64,000 nt of DNA from Paenibacillus thalictri (GTDB lineage Bacteria; Bacillota; Bacilli; Paenibacillales; NBRC-103111), in assembly GCF_004307995.1 (NCBI RefSeq), contig NZ_SIRE01000003.1, positions 124,001 through 188,000 of the forward strand, given 5' to 3'. Shown here in pieces: positions 15,535 through 24,817 of the stretch. The notes below the pieces were generated by a model. That model did no database searches, was not told the origin of the DNA, and saw nothing but the letters and a program-made list of their open reading frames with translations. The stretch's first letter is position 1, and every line of letters begins with the position of its first letter. The position numbers and the translations under genes were made by a program.

Positions 15535-17892
15535 ATGTTAAACGTATTCAAAATGGGATCGGGCAAAAGATCGGTGCGCTTTTACAAGCTGTTTTTGTCT
15601 TATTTGCTGCTTGTGCTGTTTGTTGTGACGGCTGTGGGCGGCATGGTCTATATCAACATTATCAGCGCGCTGCAAAACGAGGTGGAGCAGGCCCAGCTGT
15701 CTTCCGTTGCCCAATTCCGCGATACGATGGAGACACGGCTGCGTGAGCTGCAGCGGATTTCCGTGCAAATCTCGACCAACCCGCTGCTCACGCCGTATGT
15801 CCTGTCCCAATACGGCTACGATTCGTACCAGGCCGTAGCGGAGCTAAACAAATATCGCACCAGCAACTCGTTTATCCATAATATCGTGCTGAAGAACATG
15901 TCGTATGACAGCAGCAGGTTGTTTGCCGCCAGCGGCGTATATGAACAATCGGAATTTTTCAGCCGGATATACTCATACGAAAATTGGGGGGCCGAAGCGC
16001 TGGAGCAGCAAATCCGCACGATGACCGGTCCGGTCGTCAGACCGGCCGAGACCGTATATACATCCAGCCGCACTCAATATTCGACGTTTGTTACCTATAT
16101 GTATCCGCTGCCGGCTTATTCGGGCAAACCTTATGGCGCCATCTTGTTTCTGCTGGACGTCGATGTGCTGCAAGCGATGGCGGAGCATCTGGTCAGCCGC
16201 CCCGGGACGTTCCTTTATTTGCTGGATGAAAAAGGGAACACCGTGTTTTCGGCGAACCGCGACAAGCTGGCGAATCCCCCGTTCGAGCGGGCTAACGCGG
16301 ACAAACGGTCGATCTCGACACGTTCGGTCATGGGCATCACCTACACCGTAATCCGTCAGGAGTTCGCTTCGAACGGCTGGAGTTTGGTGCAAATGGTTCC
16401 GACTTCTCAATTTATCGAAAAGGTGGACGAGAGCCGGCGTTTATTTGGCATCGTGCTGCTCGCGCTGATCGTGATAGGCACTGCGCTTTCCTTTTTGCTG
16501 GCCAACAACAATTACCAGAAGCTGCGGCAGCTTGTACAGATGTTCTCGGACGGAAAAGGCCGCGTCAAGGAAAACGGCTCCATGGACGAGATGGTGTATT
16601 TATCAAATGCGATTCGCGAAATGTCCGGACAGGAAAGCATGATGATCGAGCTGAAGAGCAAAAAAAGCCTGATCCGCGAAAACGTGCTGTTGTCGCTGTT
16701 CAAAAATAAACCGCAGCCGCCGGAAGGGCTCGCTGCTACGCTGGAATTGGCCGAGATCCGGTTCGACTACGACCATTTTGTCAGTCTGCTGCTGGCAATT
16801 GACGACTACACGGGTTTTCAGACCGCTTATTCCGGCTCCATGCAGGAACTGCTTAAATTCAGCATTTTAAACGCCGCGGAGGAGCTTGCGTCGGAAACCG
16901 GCAGAGGTTACGGCGTCAGCATCGTTGACGACCGGGGAATCGCGCTGGCGATCAATATCAAGGACACTTCGAGCTACAAGCAGCAGTTGGAGTCTTTTGC
17001 ATCGCGGCTGCAGACGTTTTTTCAATCCCACTATAAGTTCACCTTGAGCATCGGGGTCGGCAGGCTGTACCGCGAGCCGGGTTCGATCGGCCTTTCGTTT
17101 GAAGAGGCGCGTCAGGCGCTGCAGTACCGTTTTGTCAAAGGCAGCAATCAAATTTTGTTCCATGAACTGCTGCCGGCCGCGTCCAGAGAGCAGGCGCGCA
17201 GCTACCCGCATGAGCTGGAGGACCGCCTGTTCAAAAGCATGCGGCAGGGCAACGCGGAAGAAGCGGAGACGACGATCCGCAGCATGACCGATTCCATTCG
17301 CGTTTTATCGGTAACGCCGGAGTCGGCGCGGCTCGCCTGCGCCGGTCTGCTGCATTCACTGATGAAAATATCGGAGGAATTGCAGGGACACGTGCCGGAA
17401 GGGCTTTATGGAGATACGGGTTCGCTGAATGTGCAGCGGGCGGAAACGATGGATCAGTTGGAAACCGAAATGATCGGCATTTGCCGGCGCGTGTGCGAAC
17501 ATGTATGCAGCCGCATGGAAAGCCGCAATTTCAAGCTGCGGGACGATATTATTCAATTTCTGCATGAGCGTTATGCGGACAATTCGTTATCGCTGGATAC
17601 CATCGCCGATCATTTCGGGATGTCGCCGTCTTATATCACCCGTTTCATCAAGGATCAGACAGGGTCATCGCTCATCCGTTATTTGGATCAGCTGCGCATG
17701 GCTAAAGCGAAGGAACTGCTCGTTACCGGAACTTTAAATTTGGCGGATGTCACAAGCGAAGTCGGTTATGTGGATGTTTCCAACTTCATCAAAAAATTTA
17801 AAAAGCAGGAGGGCGTTACGCCCGAACAGTATCGAAAGCTGCATGCAGCGGTTGAAAACCGGCCGAAACATAGCGAAAATCACGAAATGTAA
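15535..17892 (+). CDS. Membrane-anchored AraC-type regulator of sugar uptake locus
   Basis: The 785-residue protein has TM1 at about 20-42, an extracellular cache-like sensor (about 43-300), TM2 at about 303-325, a cytoplasmic linker with a GGDEF-like middle domain fold, and a C-terminal AraC double HTH (about 665-770: LSLDTIADHFGMSPSYITRFIKDQTG, then NLADVTSEVGYVDVSNFIKKFKKQEG). This one-component transmembrane layout is typical of Paenibacillus regulators lying directly before LplABC-like transporters; it senses extracellular glycan or a binding protein and activates the adjacent operon. Promoter-like sequence lies in the 123-bp gap before the permease gene. Confidence 0.9.
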   Translation: MLNVFKMGSGKRSVRFYKLFLSYLLLVLFVVTAVGGMVYINIISALQNEVEQAQLSSVAQFRDTMETRLRELQRISVQISTNPLLTPYVLSQYGYDSYQAVAELNKYRTSNSFIHNIVLKNMSYDSSRLFAASGVYEQSEFFSRIYSYENWGAEALEQQIRTMTGPVVRPAETVYTSSRTQYSTFVTYMYPLPAYSGKPYGAILFLLDVDVLQAMAEHLVSRPGTFLYLLDEKGNTVFSANRDKLANPPFERANADKRSISTRSVMGITYTVIRQEFASNGWSLVQMVPTSQFIEKVDESRRLFGIVLLALIVIGTALSFLLANNNYQKLRQLVQMFSDGKGRVKENGSMDEMVYLSNAIREMSGQESMMIELKSKKSLIRENVLLSLFKNKPQPPEGLAATLELAEIRFDYDHFVSLLLAIDDYTGFQTAYSGSMQELLKFSILNAAEELASETGRGYGVSIVDDRGIALAINIKDTSSYKQQLESFASRLQTFFQSHYKFTLSIGVGRLYREPGSIGLSFEEARQALQYRFVKGSNQILFHELLPAASREQARSYPHELEDRLFKSMRQGNAEEAETTIRSMTDSIRVLSVTPESARLACAGLLHSLMKISEELQGHVPEGLYGDTGSLNVQRAETMDQLETEMIGICRRVCEHVCSRMESRNFKLRDDIIQFLHERYADNSLSLDTIADHFGMSPSYITRFIKDQTGSSLIRYLDQLRMAKAKELLVTGTLNLADVTSEVGYVDVSNFIKKFKKQEGVTPEQYRKLHAAVENRPKHSENHEM

Positions 17893-18015
17893 AAAATAGA
17901 CGATCCCGGAAATTGGTTTGTAAAACGTAGAATATCCCCACCCCATATTGCTTATGGTGGTCTCTGCTTAAGTTTTGCTATGCTGAGCGCAACTTAACGA
18001 AAGGAGAGACACCCA

Positions 18016-18987
18016 TTGCCCGCAGTTCCTTCACCGCACGCGCCGGAAAGGGCAGCTTCCGGTCTCGGGTCCGTCCGTGCCCGCAACGGCACGTTAAAGA
18101 CGGCAGCGAAAAACTGGCAGCTGTACCTGCTGATTGCCCCTGTTTTGGCGTACTTCATTATTTTTCATTATGCGCCGATGTACGGTCTGCAAATCGCTTT
18201 CAAAGATTTTATCGCCACCAAAGGAATTACCGGCAGCAGTTGGGTCGGGTTCAAGCATTTTAAGCAATTTTTTCAGTCGTATTATGCTTCCCGCATTATT
18301 CTCAATACGCTGGGGGTCAGCGCAATGCAGCTGATTATCGGTTTCCCGATGCCGATCCTGCTTGCGATCATGATTAATGAGCTCAGAGGCAGCAAGTTCA
18401 AAAGGACGGTGCAGACCGTTACGTACGCGCCTCACTTTTTATCGGCCGTCGTATTGGTCGGGATTATGATTATCTTTTTGTCGCCGCGAAGCGGGCTTGT
18501 TAACCAAATCATCGCGTTTTTCGGCGGAGAACGGATCGCTTTTTTCGGCGAACCCGGCTGGTTTAAAACGCTGTATGTGTTATCCGACGTTTGGCAAAAT
18601 ATGGGCTGGGCTTCGATTATTTATCTTGCCGCGCTCGCAGGCATCGACCCGCAGCAATATGAAGCGGCGGTCATCGACGGAGCCGGTAAACTCCAGAAAA
18701 TCATCCATATAACGATTCCCGGTCTGCTGCCGACGGCTATTATTTTGCTGATTCTGAATTTGGGCACGCTGATGAGCGTAGGTTTCGAGAAAGTATATTT
18801 GATGCAAAACGATCTGAACCTGGACTCGTCGGAAATTATTTCGACATACGTGTACAAAAAAGGCTTGCTTGGCGCGCAATACAGCTTTAGTGCAGCCGTA
18901 GGTTTGTTCAATTCGGTCATCAACTTTATTTTGCTGATTGTTGTCAACGGCTTGTCCCGGCGGGTCAGCAAAACAAGTCTGTGGTAA
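18016..18987 (+). CDS. Carbohydrate ABC permease, LplB type
   Basis: The 323-residue protein has six predicted membrane helices and the EAA coupling motif EAAVIDGAGKLQKIIHITIP (about 214-233) that docks on the ATPase. Start is TTG at 18016 with AAAGGAGAG upstream; the first 30 residues are polar and Pro/Ala-rich. It pairs with the YtcP-type permease 13 bp downstream and the lipoprotein after it. No ATPase gene is present; a shared MsmX-type ATPase is assumed from family knowledge. Confidence 0.92.
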   Translation: MPAVPSPHAPERAASGLGSVRARNGTLKTAAKNWQLYLLIAPVLAYFIIFHYAPMYGLQIAFKDFIATKGITGSSWVGFKHFKQFFQSYYASRIILNTLGVSAMQLIIGFPMPILLAIMINELRGSKFKRTVQTVTYAPHFLSAVVLVGIMIIFLSPRSGLVNQIIAFFGGERIAFFGEPGWFKTLYVLSDVWQNMGWASIIYLAALAGIDPQQYEAAVIDGAGKLQKIIHITIPGLLPTAIILLILNLGTLMSVGFEKVYLMQNDLNLDSSEIISTYVYKKGLLGAQYSFSAAVGLFNSVINFILLIVVNGLSRRVSKTSLW

Positions 18988-19000
18988 AGGAGGCACCGTC

Positions 19001-19906
19001 ATGTCATCAGGAGTATCCTCGGGAGCCCCTCAAAGCGGAAGCGACCGCCTGTTTGATATCATCAACTTTTTGCTGTTATGTCTTATTCTTGTCATTATTT
19101 TGTATCCGCTCTATTTTGTCGTGATTGCTTCGGTCAGCGATTCGATGCAGGTGATTTCCGGCAACGTATGGCTGTGGCCCAAAGGGATCAGTATGGAAGC
19201 ATATGCGCGGGTATTTCAAAACCAGGACATTCTGGTCGGTTACCGCAATGTGATTGTATATACCGTGATCGGCACGCTGGTGAATGTGGCGCTGACAATT
19301 GCCGGAGCGTACCCGCTGTCGCGCAAAGATTTTGCCGGACGCAATGCGATCATGCTGCTTATTACCTTTACGATGTTTTTCAGCGGCGGGATCATTCCCA
19401 CTTATATGGTCGTCAGAAGCCTCGGGCTGGTCAATTCGTTCTGGGCGCTGATTTTGCCCGGCGCGGTATCGGTGTGGAATCTGATCATCATGCGTACGTT
19501 TTTCCAAAATACGATTCCTCCGGAATTGCAGGAATCCGCCTTTATGGACGGCTGCTCCGATTTCAGGCTGCTGCGCAGCATCGTGCTTCCGCTTTCGATG
19601 CCGGTGATTGCCGTTGTTACCTTGTATTACGCCGTCGGGCATTGGAATTCGTATTTTCAAGCGCTTATTTATTTGTCGGAACGCGGCAAATACCCGCTGC
19701 AGATGTTTCTGCGGGAGCTGTTGATCCAAAATCAGATGCAAAACATGATGGAAACCGATTCGGAAACGATGGCCCGCCAGGTGATGGTGGCCGAAGGCCT
19801 GAAATATGCGGTTATCGTCGTATCCAGCTTGCCGGTGCTGATGTTGTATCCGCTGCTGCAGCGGTATTTTGCCAAAGGGGTTATGATCGGGGCCGTGAAA
19901 GGCTGA
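19001..19906 (+). CDS. Carbohydrate ABC permease, YtcP type
   Basis: Read from ATG 19001 (GGAGGCACCGTC before it), the 301-residue protein has six predicted helices and the EAA motif ESAFMDGCSDFRLLRSIVLP (about 184-203). It forms the heterodimeric channel with the preceding LplB-type permease. A longer in-frame start at 18938 overlaps the previous gene and lacks a ribosome binding site. Confidence 0.92.
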   Translation: MSSGVSSGAPQSGSDRLFDIINFLLLCLILVIILYPLYFVVIASVSDSMQVISGNVWLWPKGISMEAYARVFQNQDILVGYRNVIVYTVIGTLVNVALTIAGAYPLSRKDFAGRNAIMLLITFTMFFSGGIIPTYMVVRSLGLVNSFWALILPGAVSVWNLIIMRTFFQNTIPPELQESAFMDGCSDFRLLRSIVLPLSMPVIAVVTLYYAVGHWNSYFQALIYLSERGKYPLQMFLRELLIQNQMQNMMETDSETMARQVMVAEGLKYAVIVVSSLPVLMLYPLLQRYFAKGVMIGAVKG

Positions 19907-19933
19907 CTTATTACATAAACAAAGGGGAGATTC

Positions 19934-21556
19934 ATGATGAAATTCAAATCCAGGGACATGGTGCTTGGCGCGACTTCGCTGCTTTTGCTTGTCGGCGGCT
20001 GCTCCTCGGAGAGCAATAACGCGCCGGCTCCGGCTCAACAGAACGGTAAAGAGTCCGCATCGGCTAAAGAAGTGACGGCCAGCGGGTTTCCGATCGTCAA
20101 TACGCCGGTTACGCTGACCGCGATGGCCGCTAAATTTTCCACACATGGCGAATGGAAAGATATGAAGGTATTAAACGAATATGCAAAAAAAACGAACATA
20201 ACGATCAATTGGCAGACGGTGCCGGAAAACGCTTTTGAAGAGAAACGCAACATTGCTTTGGCCGGCGGGGATTTGCCGGATGTGTTCTACCGTGCTAAGC
20301 TGACGCCTTACGACGAGGTCAACTACGGTTCGCAAGGCGTGCTGCTGCCTCTCAACCAGCTGATCGATCAGTACGCGCCTAATCTGAAGGCGCTGTTCCA
20401 GAAATATCCCGAATTAAAGCGGAGCATTACCGCGCCGGACGGCAACATTTATTCGCTTCCTCAAGTGGCGGATTATCTCGCCCCGCGGATCGGCAGCAAG
20501 CAGTTCATCAACAAGAAGTGGCTGGATCAACTGAAGTTGGCCGTGCCGACGACAACGGAGGAATATTACCAGGTATTAAAAGCGTTTAAGGACAAAGACC
20601 CGAACGGAAACGGAAAAGCGGATGAAATCGGCTGGTCGGGCGATAAGTCGATGACGCTGTGGGCAGGTTTGCGCGGATCATGGGGACTTGGCACCGCCGG
20701 GGACAAAAACGCCAATATCGATATCGGGCCGGACGGCAAAATCCGTTTTTATACGATGGACCCGAACTACAAGGGGCTGCTGGAATACCTCAACAAGCTG
20801 TACAAGGAAGGCCTGATCGATAAAGAGGTATTTACCCAGGAAACGGCGCAGTTTCTCGCCAAAGGCACAGAGGGGCTGGTCGGCAGCCTGCATGTGTCCA
20901 ATACGGGCATATTGGGACCGAAATATATGGACGATTACGTGCCAATGCCGGCCTTAAAGGGTCCTAACGGCGACCATCTGTATTCGCCGGTTAATCCGCT
21001 GACGCAGGTTCAGGGCACTTTTGCAATTACGAAAAACAATAAACACCCGGAGGCGACGATACGTTGGGTTGACTACTTCTATGGCGAAGAAGGCTCGAAG
21101 TTTTTCCGCATGGGCATCGAAGGCGAGACGTACGAGACGTTGCCTGACGGCAATGTGCAATACAAAGACCTGATCGTCAAAAATCCGAAGGGGCTTTCGC
21201 TGGACCAAGCAATCGGTCAATATACGCCGTGGCCCGGCGGCGGACTGCCGCAGCTGCTCACGGAGAAATATGACAAAACCGGCAATAGTCATCCGGCCGC
21301 GCTTGCCGGCGCCAAGCTGCTGCAGCCCGATATTCCGAAGGATGTTTTCCCAAGTTTCCTGTTTGCCAAAGATGAGCAGGACCGCCTGAATGCGCTCTCG
21401 AGCGATATTACAACTTATGTGAACGAGTCGCGGGTAAAATTCATTACCGGAGCTTTGCCGCTCACGGAATACGACAACTATGTGGCGACGCTGAAAAAGA
21501 TGGGCGCCGAAGAGCTCAGAGGCATTTACCAGAAAGCTTACGACCGCTATAAGTGA
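19934..21556 (+). CDS. Extracellular solute-binding lipoprotein, LplA type
   Basis: The 540-residue protein has a lipoprotein signal with lipobox LVGGC (Cys at about 24), a Ser/Ala-rich linker, and the large family-1 binding fold common in Paenibacillus LplA homologues. It captures the oligosaccharide outside the membrane for the two upstream permeases. GGGGAG precedes tandem ATG codons (19934, 19937). The cytoplasmic sulfatase gene downstream implies a sulfated ligand. A 212-bp repeat starts 3 bp after the stop. Confidence 0.92.
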   Translation: MMKFKSRDMVLGATSLLLLVGGCSSESNNAPAPAQQNGKESASAKEVTASGFPIVNTPVTLTAMAAKFSTHGEWKDMKVLNEYAKKTNITINWQTVPENAFEEKRNIALAGGDLPDVFYRAKLTPYDEVNYGSQGVLLPLNQLIDQYAPNLKALFQKYPELKRSITAPDGNIYSLPQVADYLAPRIGSKQFINKKWLDQLKLAVPTTTEEYYQVLKAFKDKDPNGNGKADEIGWSGDKSMTLWAGLRGSWGLGTAGDKNANIDIGPDGKIRFYTMDPNYKGLLEYLNKLYKEGLIDKEVFTQETAQFLAKGTEGLVGSLHVSNTGILGPKYMDDYVPMPALKGPNGDHLYSPVNPLTQVQGTFAITKNNKHPEATIRWVDYFYGEEGSKFFRMGIEGETYETLPDGNVQYKDLIVKNPKGLSLDQAIGQYTPWPGGGLPQLLTEKYDKTGNSHPAALAGAKLLQPDIPKDVFPSFLFAKDEQDRLNALSSDITTYVNESRVKFITGALPLTEYDNYVATLKKMGAEELRGIYQKAYDRYK

Positions 21557-21558
21557 GA

Positions 21559-21770
21559 GTTCAAAAAGTCGGCTTTTCAGCACCGAGGCTGGTCGTTCGC
21601 CTGACGGCGAACTGCTCGCCCATGCAACCAGGAAGGTTGCGAGAACCTGAAGAAGGAGGAGCGGAGTGTAGGCAAAACCTACATGAGCACCGGACTTCGA
21701 AGGTGAACGCAAGATTCGATGCCGATTCGCTTCCTGGCTTGCTTCGTGATCAAAAGACTCCTTTTTGAAC
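21559..21770. repeat. 212-bp repeat with imperfect terminal inverted repeats
   Basis: The left end GTTCAAAAAGTCGGCTTTT (21559-21577) mirrors the right end AAAAGACTCCTTTTTGAAC (21752-21770): 10 outer bases match perfectly, as do the inner AAAA/TTTT. The interior is GC-rich with internal pairing and lacks a convincing ORF. It fills the gap between the binding-protein and sulfatase genes. Only one copy is visible in this window; I judge it a mobile palindromic unit from its ends. Confidence 0.6.
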
Positions 21771-21801
21771 GACCGATATAAGCAGAAATGAGGTATCCGC
21801 G

Positions 21802-23103
21802 ATGAATATTGTTTACGTTCATTCACATGATACGGGGCGTTATATCGAACCGTACGGCCATGCCGTTCCGACGCCTTGCCTGCGGAAGCTGGCCGAAGAC
21901 GGCGTGTTGTTCCGCCAGGCATTCTGCGCCGGGCCGACCTGCTCGCCGAGCCGCACAGGGCTGTTGACGGGCATGGCGCCGCATACGGCCGGCATGCTTG
22001 GCCTCGCCCACCGCGGTTTCCGCCTGCACGACTACTCGCAGCATCTGGCTTCGTTTCTTACCCGCAGCGGGTATGAAACGGCTTTGTGCGGCGAGCAGCA
22101 TGAAGCGGCCGCCGATGAGATCGGGCGGCTTGGCTATAAGCGCAATTTAAGCGCGCTGAACACGGAGCCGGCGCATGAGGCGCGCGATGTGCAGACCGCG
22201 CGGATCGCCGCGGATTTCATCCGGGAGCGGCATGACAAGCCGTTTTTCGCTTCCGTGGGCTTTTACAATACGCACCGGGCCAAGGCGGGTTTCCCGGAGA
22301 CGGGCGCGCCGGCCGATCCCCGCTACGTGATGCCGCCTTATCCGATGTACGATACGCCGGAAAATCGCGAGGATATGGCCGGCTTTATTGCCTCAGCGGG
22401 TGTCGTTGACCGCGGTGTCGGCATCGTGCGCCAAGCTTTGGAGGAAACGGGGCAATGGGAAAACACCATATTGATATACACGACCGACCATGGCATCGCT
22501 TTTCCGCACATGAAATGCAATTTGTACGATACCGGCATCGGCGTTTCGCTGCTGATGCATATCCCCGGAGTAGCCAAGGGTCAAGTGATCGATGCGATCG
22601 TTTCCCAGCTCGATCTGTTTCCGACGTTATGCGAGCTGGCGAAGCTGGAGAAGCCGGATTGGCTGCAAGGGACATCTATGGTGCCGCTTCTTACGGGCAG
22701 CGCGTCCGAGATCCGCAGCGAGTTGTTCGCCGAAGTGACGTACCATGCCGCTTACGAGCCGATGCGCTGCATCCGCACGAAACGATACAAGCTGATCCGC
22801 CTCTACGACGATTACGACAAGCTGGTTATGCCGAATATCGACGATGGCTTAAGCAAGCGCTTCCTTGTCGATCACGGTATCCGCGAGCGAACGCGCAGCA
22901 AAGCGATGTTGTTTGATTTGTACCTTGACCCCGTAGAACGTGAAAATGTGATCGGCGAGTCTGCTTATCGCGCTATTGCCGAAGAGCTGTCGGAGCGGTT
23001 GGATACGTGGATGCGGCAAACAGGCGACCCGCTGCTGAGCGGATCGGTGCCTTTGCCTGACGGGGCTTGGGCGAACGGCCTTGACGAGCTGAACCCTACC
23101 TGA
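21802..23103 (+). CDS. Sulfatase (Cys-type, formylglycine-dependent)
   Basis: The 433-residue alkaline-phosphatase-fold enzyme hydrolyses sulfate esters. The signature CSPSR starts at Cys47 (GPTCSPSRTGLLTG), the residue converted to formylglycine. Metal ligands are visible at H9/D10 near the N terminus and D-H in IYTTDHGIAF. There is no signal peptide, so it acts in the cytoplasm on imported material. No anaerobic sulfatase-maturing enzyme or FGE is encoded in this window. TGAGGT precedes the ATG. It is the last gene of the AraC-permease-permease-lipoprotein locus. Substrate is not predictable, though carbohydrate sulfate is favoured. Confidence 0.92.
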   Translation: MNIVYVHSHDTGRYIEPYGHAVPTPCLRKLAEDGVLFRQAFCAGPTCSPSRTGLLTGMAPHTAGMLGLAHRGFRLHDYSQHLASFLTRSGYETALCGEQHEAAADEIGRLGYKRNLSALNTEPAHEARDVQTARIAADFIRERHDKPFFASVGFYNTHRAKAGFPETGAPADPRYVMPPYPMYDTPENREDMAGFIASAGVVDRGVGIVRQALEETGQWENTILIYTTDHGIAFPHMKCNLYDTGIGVSLLMHIPGVAKGQVIDAIVSQLDLFPTLCELAKLEKPDWLQGTSMVPLLTGSASEIRSELFAEVTYHAAYEPMRCIRTKRYKLIRLYDDYDKLVMPNIDDGLSKRFLVDHGIRERTRSKAMLFDLYLDPVERENVIGESAYRAIAEELSERLDTWMRQTGDPLLSGSVPLPDGAWANGLDELNPT

Positions 23104-23242
23104 CCAGGGCAGCCGTCTCTCCTCGTGCGGACACCCTGCACGTAGCGTATCTCTATTCTTATAGCGATGTTCTCCATTGATCTTTGAGATGCTGGCCGGG
23201 ATTCATTCCCGGCTTATCATCCCGGGGGCTGATGAAGTGGGG

Positions 23243-23476
23243 TTATTCGCCGGTTGCGAATCCGATGCTTAATATATCATGGAAATAAATGGTATCAATT
23301 CCGTCTTCATGCGAAAGTTTAAAGCAGCTCTGCTCCCGGTCGAATTTAATAATCAAACCGGTGATACTGCTGTCCCCGCATTCGTTATACAGTTTGACCG
23401 TTACGAACTCCTGACTGGATAATGCTGATTGTACAATTTGGCTTACCATGGCTTCATCGTTATGAAATGTAGACAT
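23243..23476 (-). CDS. Small protein, possibly YolD/Sm-like
   Basis: The 77-residue product starts after GGAGAAATT. It looks like a compact five-strand protein (VTVKLYNECGDSSITGLIIKFDREQSCFKLSHEDGIDTIYFHDILSIGF) resembling the C-terminal YolD-like/Sm-type fold by pattern only. No partner is adjacent; the downstream gene converges from the sulfatase and the upstream neighbour is the ger operon terminator. Function unknown. Confidence 0.65.
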   Translation of the reverse strand: MSTFHNDEAMVSQIVQSALSSQEFVTVKLYNECGDSSITGLIIKFDREQSCFKLSHEDGIDTIYFHDILSIGFATGE

Positions 23477-23604
23477 AATTTCTCCTAATCCTATATGATT
23501 TTGATCCGACCAAGTCTTGAAACAACAAGAATCTTCGTGCGGGATGAGTATATATTAAGAAGTATACTATGACATACTAAACAAATTCTAAACCATTCAT
23601 GTGA

Positions 23605-23672
23605 GAAAAGACCTCGAGCATGCAGGGCTGTCAAAAATCTTCCTTCAACAGCCCCATTCGCTGAGGTCTTTT
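23605..23672 (-). terminator. Terminator of ger operon
   Basis: Outer stem AAAAGACCTC (23605-23614) / GAGGTCTTTT (23663-23672) plus an inner stem AGGGCTGT/ACAGCCC. On the minus strand it ends with TTTT, about 85 bp past the GerC stop. Confidence 0.75.
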
Positions 23673-23755
23673 AAACGCTGAGGTTCCATTTCAACCGGGT
23701 ACCGTTTCCGTACATTGGAGCAAACCGAATGCGCAACTTTGACAGAGGATCGCTC

Positions 23756-24817
23756 TTATGTGATATCTCCGGTGTTTTTAATGATGCTTTCAATCGTAAA
23801 CTCGGTTTCCAGTGTAGGATAATATGTGTCCCGCCAGTCCTGCAGCTTGTGGAACGGCATTTTGCTTCTGAAATATTGTCCGGTTCCCAAAGCGTCGGAT
23901 TTGAGCGTTTTCAGCTGCTTGAACAACTCTTCATATCGTTTGGTCATATCTTTGGAGAAAGCGGCTTCGATTTGCCGTTCGTTGAAATTTCCGTTGTTTT
24001 CAATAAGATGCAAGGCCAGCTGCATATGGATTTGGAGCACGGGATGCTGATCGCGCCAATCGGCATGAATGCGGTTTTTGCAGTTGACAATGGCCACGCT
24101 CGCCTGATTGGTAACCTGTACCACCGAGTCTTGGAACAACTCCTCGTATAAATTGATTAATAGCGACTGCTCCCGCTTGATTTCGCCTTTCATTTTGCCT
24201 TTGGCCATCACCGCCGAGCCCATAAATTCAAGCATGGTCGACTTTCCGGAGCGCAGGATCGGGATAGTGACGTCTTCCGTATCGGATTGGATGGCGCCGA
24301 AGGTTTTCCAAAGATAAGCCAGATTAATTTCCGGGCTCCAGCCTGCATTTTTATTGAAAAAATTGATCAGCGAACTTCCGTCGGTTTGAATGACCCGTCC
24401 CGTATGGTTCAGAAACTCGCCTATTTCTTCCGAGGTGATAGCCAGAAGCGCTTTTGTAGGCATCTGCTGGCTTCTCATGATAAAGGTGACCGCTTCTTGA
24501 ATTCCGTCTTCGGCCACTTTGCGGTCGAAGACAACCAGTTGCAGATGCATAAAATCGATGCCGGCTTCAATATCGGTGTCAATTTCGGTGAGTGCTTTAC
24601 TGATGGTGTCGGCTTCCTTGTAATACACTCTCGAGACAAGCCCGCCCTGCATCGGAAACGGGATTTGAATATGGACTCTGTACTTGTTGGTTTTGCCGTA
24701 AGAAACGCCCATCACGATAGGAAGCACGCGGTGGTTTACGTCCTTGATGTCCCAGCAGCCGGCTAATACGGCAGAGCAGGCAATCAGCAGAGCGGCTGTA
24801 CGAAGCTTATGAATCAT
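23756..24817 (-). CDS. Ger(x)C-family spore germination lipoprotein
   Basis: From the ATG at 24817 the 353-residue protein has a lipoprotein signal (lipobox VLAGC, Cys near 21) followed by WDIKD, the usual start of mature GerC proteins, and the two-domain GerC body. It is the C subunit of a germinant receptor in the spore inner membrane. Its start overlaps the GerB stop by 11 bp. A longer in-frame start at 24877 lies inside GerB and is rejected. Confidence 0.92.
   Translation of the reverse strand: MIHKLRTAALLIACSAVLAGCWDIKDVNHRVLPIVMGVSYGKTNKYRVHIQIPFPMQGGLVSRVYYKEADTISKALTEIDTDIEAGIDFMHLQLVVFDRKVAEDGIQEAVTFIMRSQQMPTKALLAITSEEIGEFLNHTGRVIQTDGSSLINFFNKNAGWSPEINLAYLWKTFGAIQSDTEDVTIPILRSGKSTMLEFMGSAVMAKGKMKGEIKREQSLLINLYEELFQDSVVQVTNQASVAIVNCKNRIHADWRDQHPVLQIHMQLALHLIENNGNFNERQIEAAFSKDMTKRYEELFKQLKTLKSDALGTGQYFRSKMPFHKLQDWRDTYYPTLETEFTIESIIKNTGDIT

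Noticed and set aside
21553..21768. 71-residue ORF in the 212-bp repeat
   Set aside because: No domain, composition is that of the repeat, and it overlaps the binding-protein stop.
23194..23212. GCCGGGA/TCCCGGC hairpin after the sulfatase as a terminator
   Set aside because: The stem is only 7 bp and no T-tract follows.
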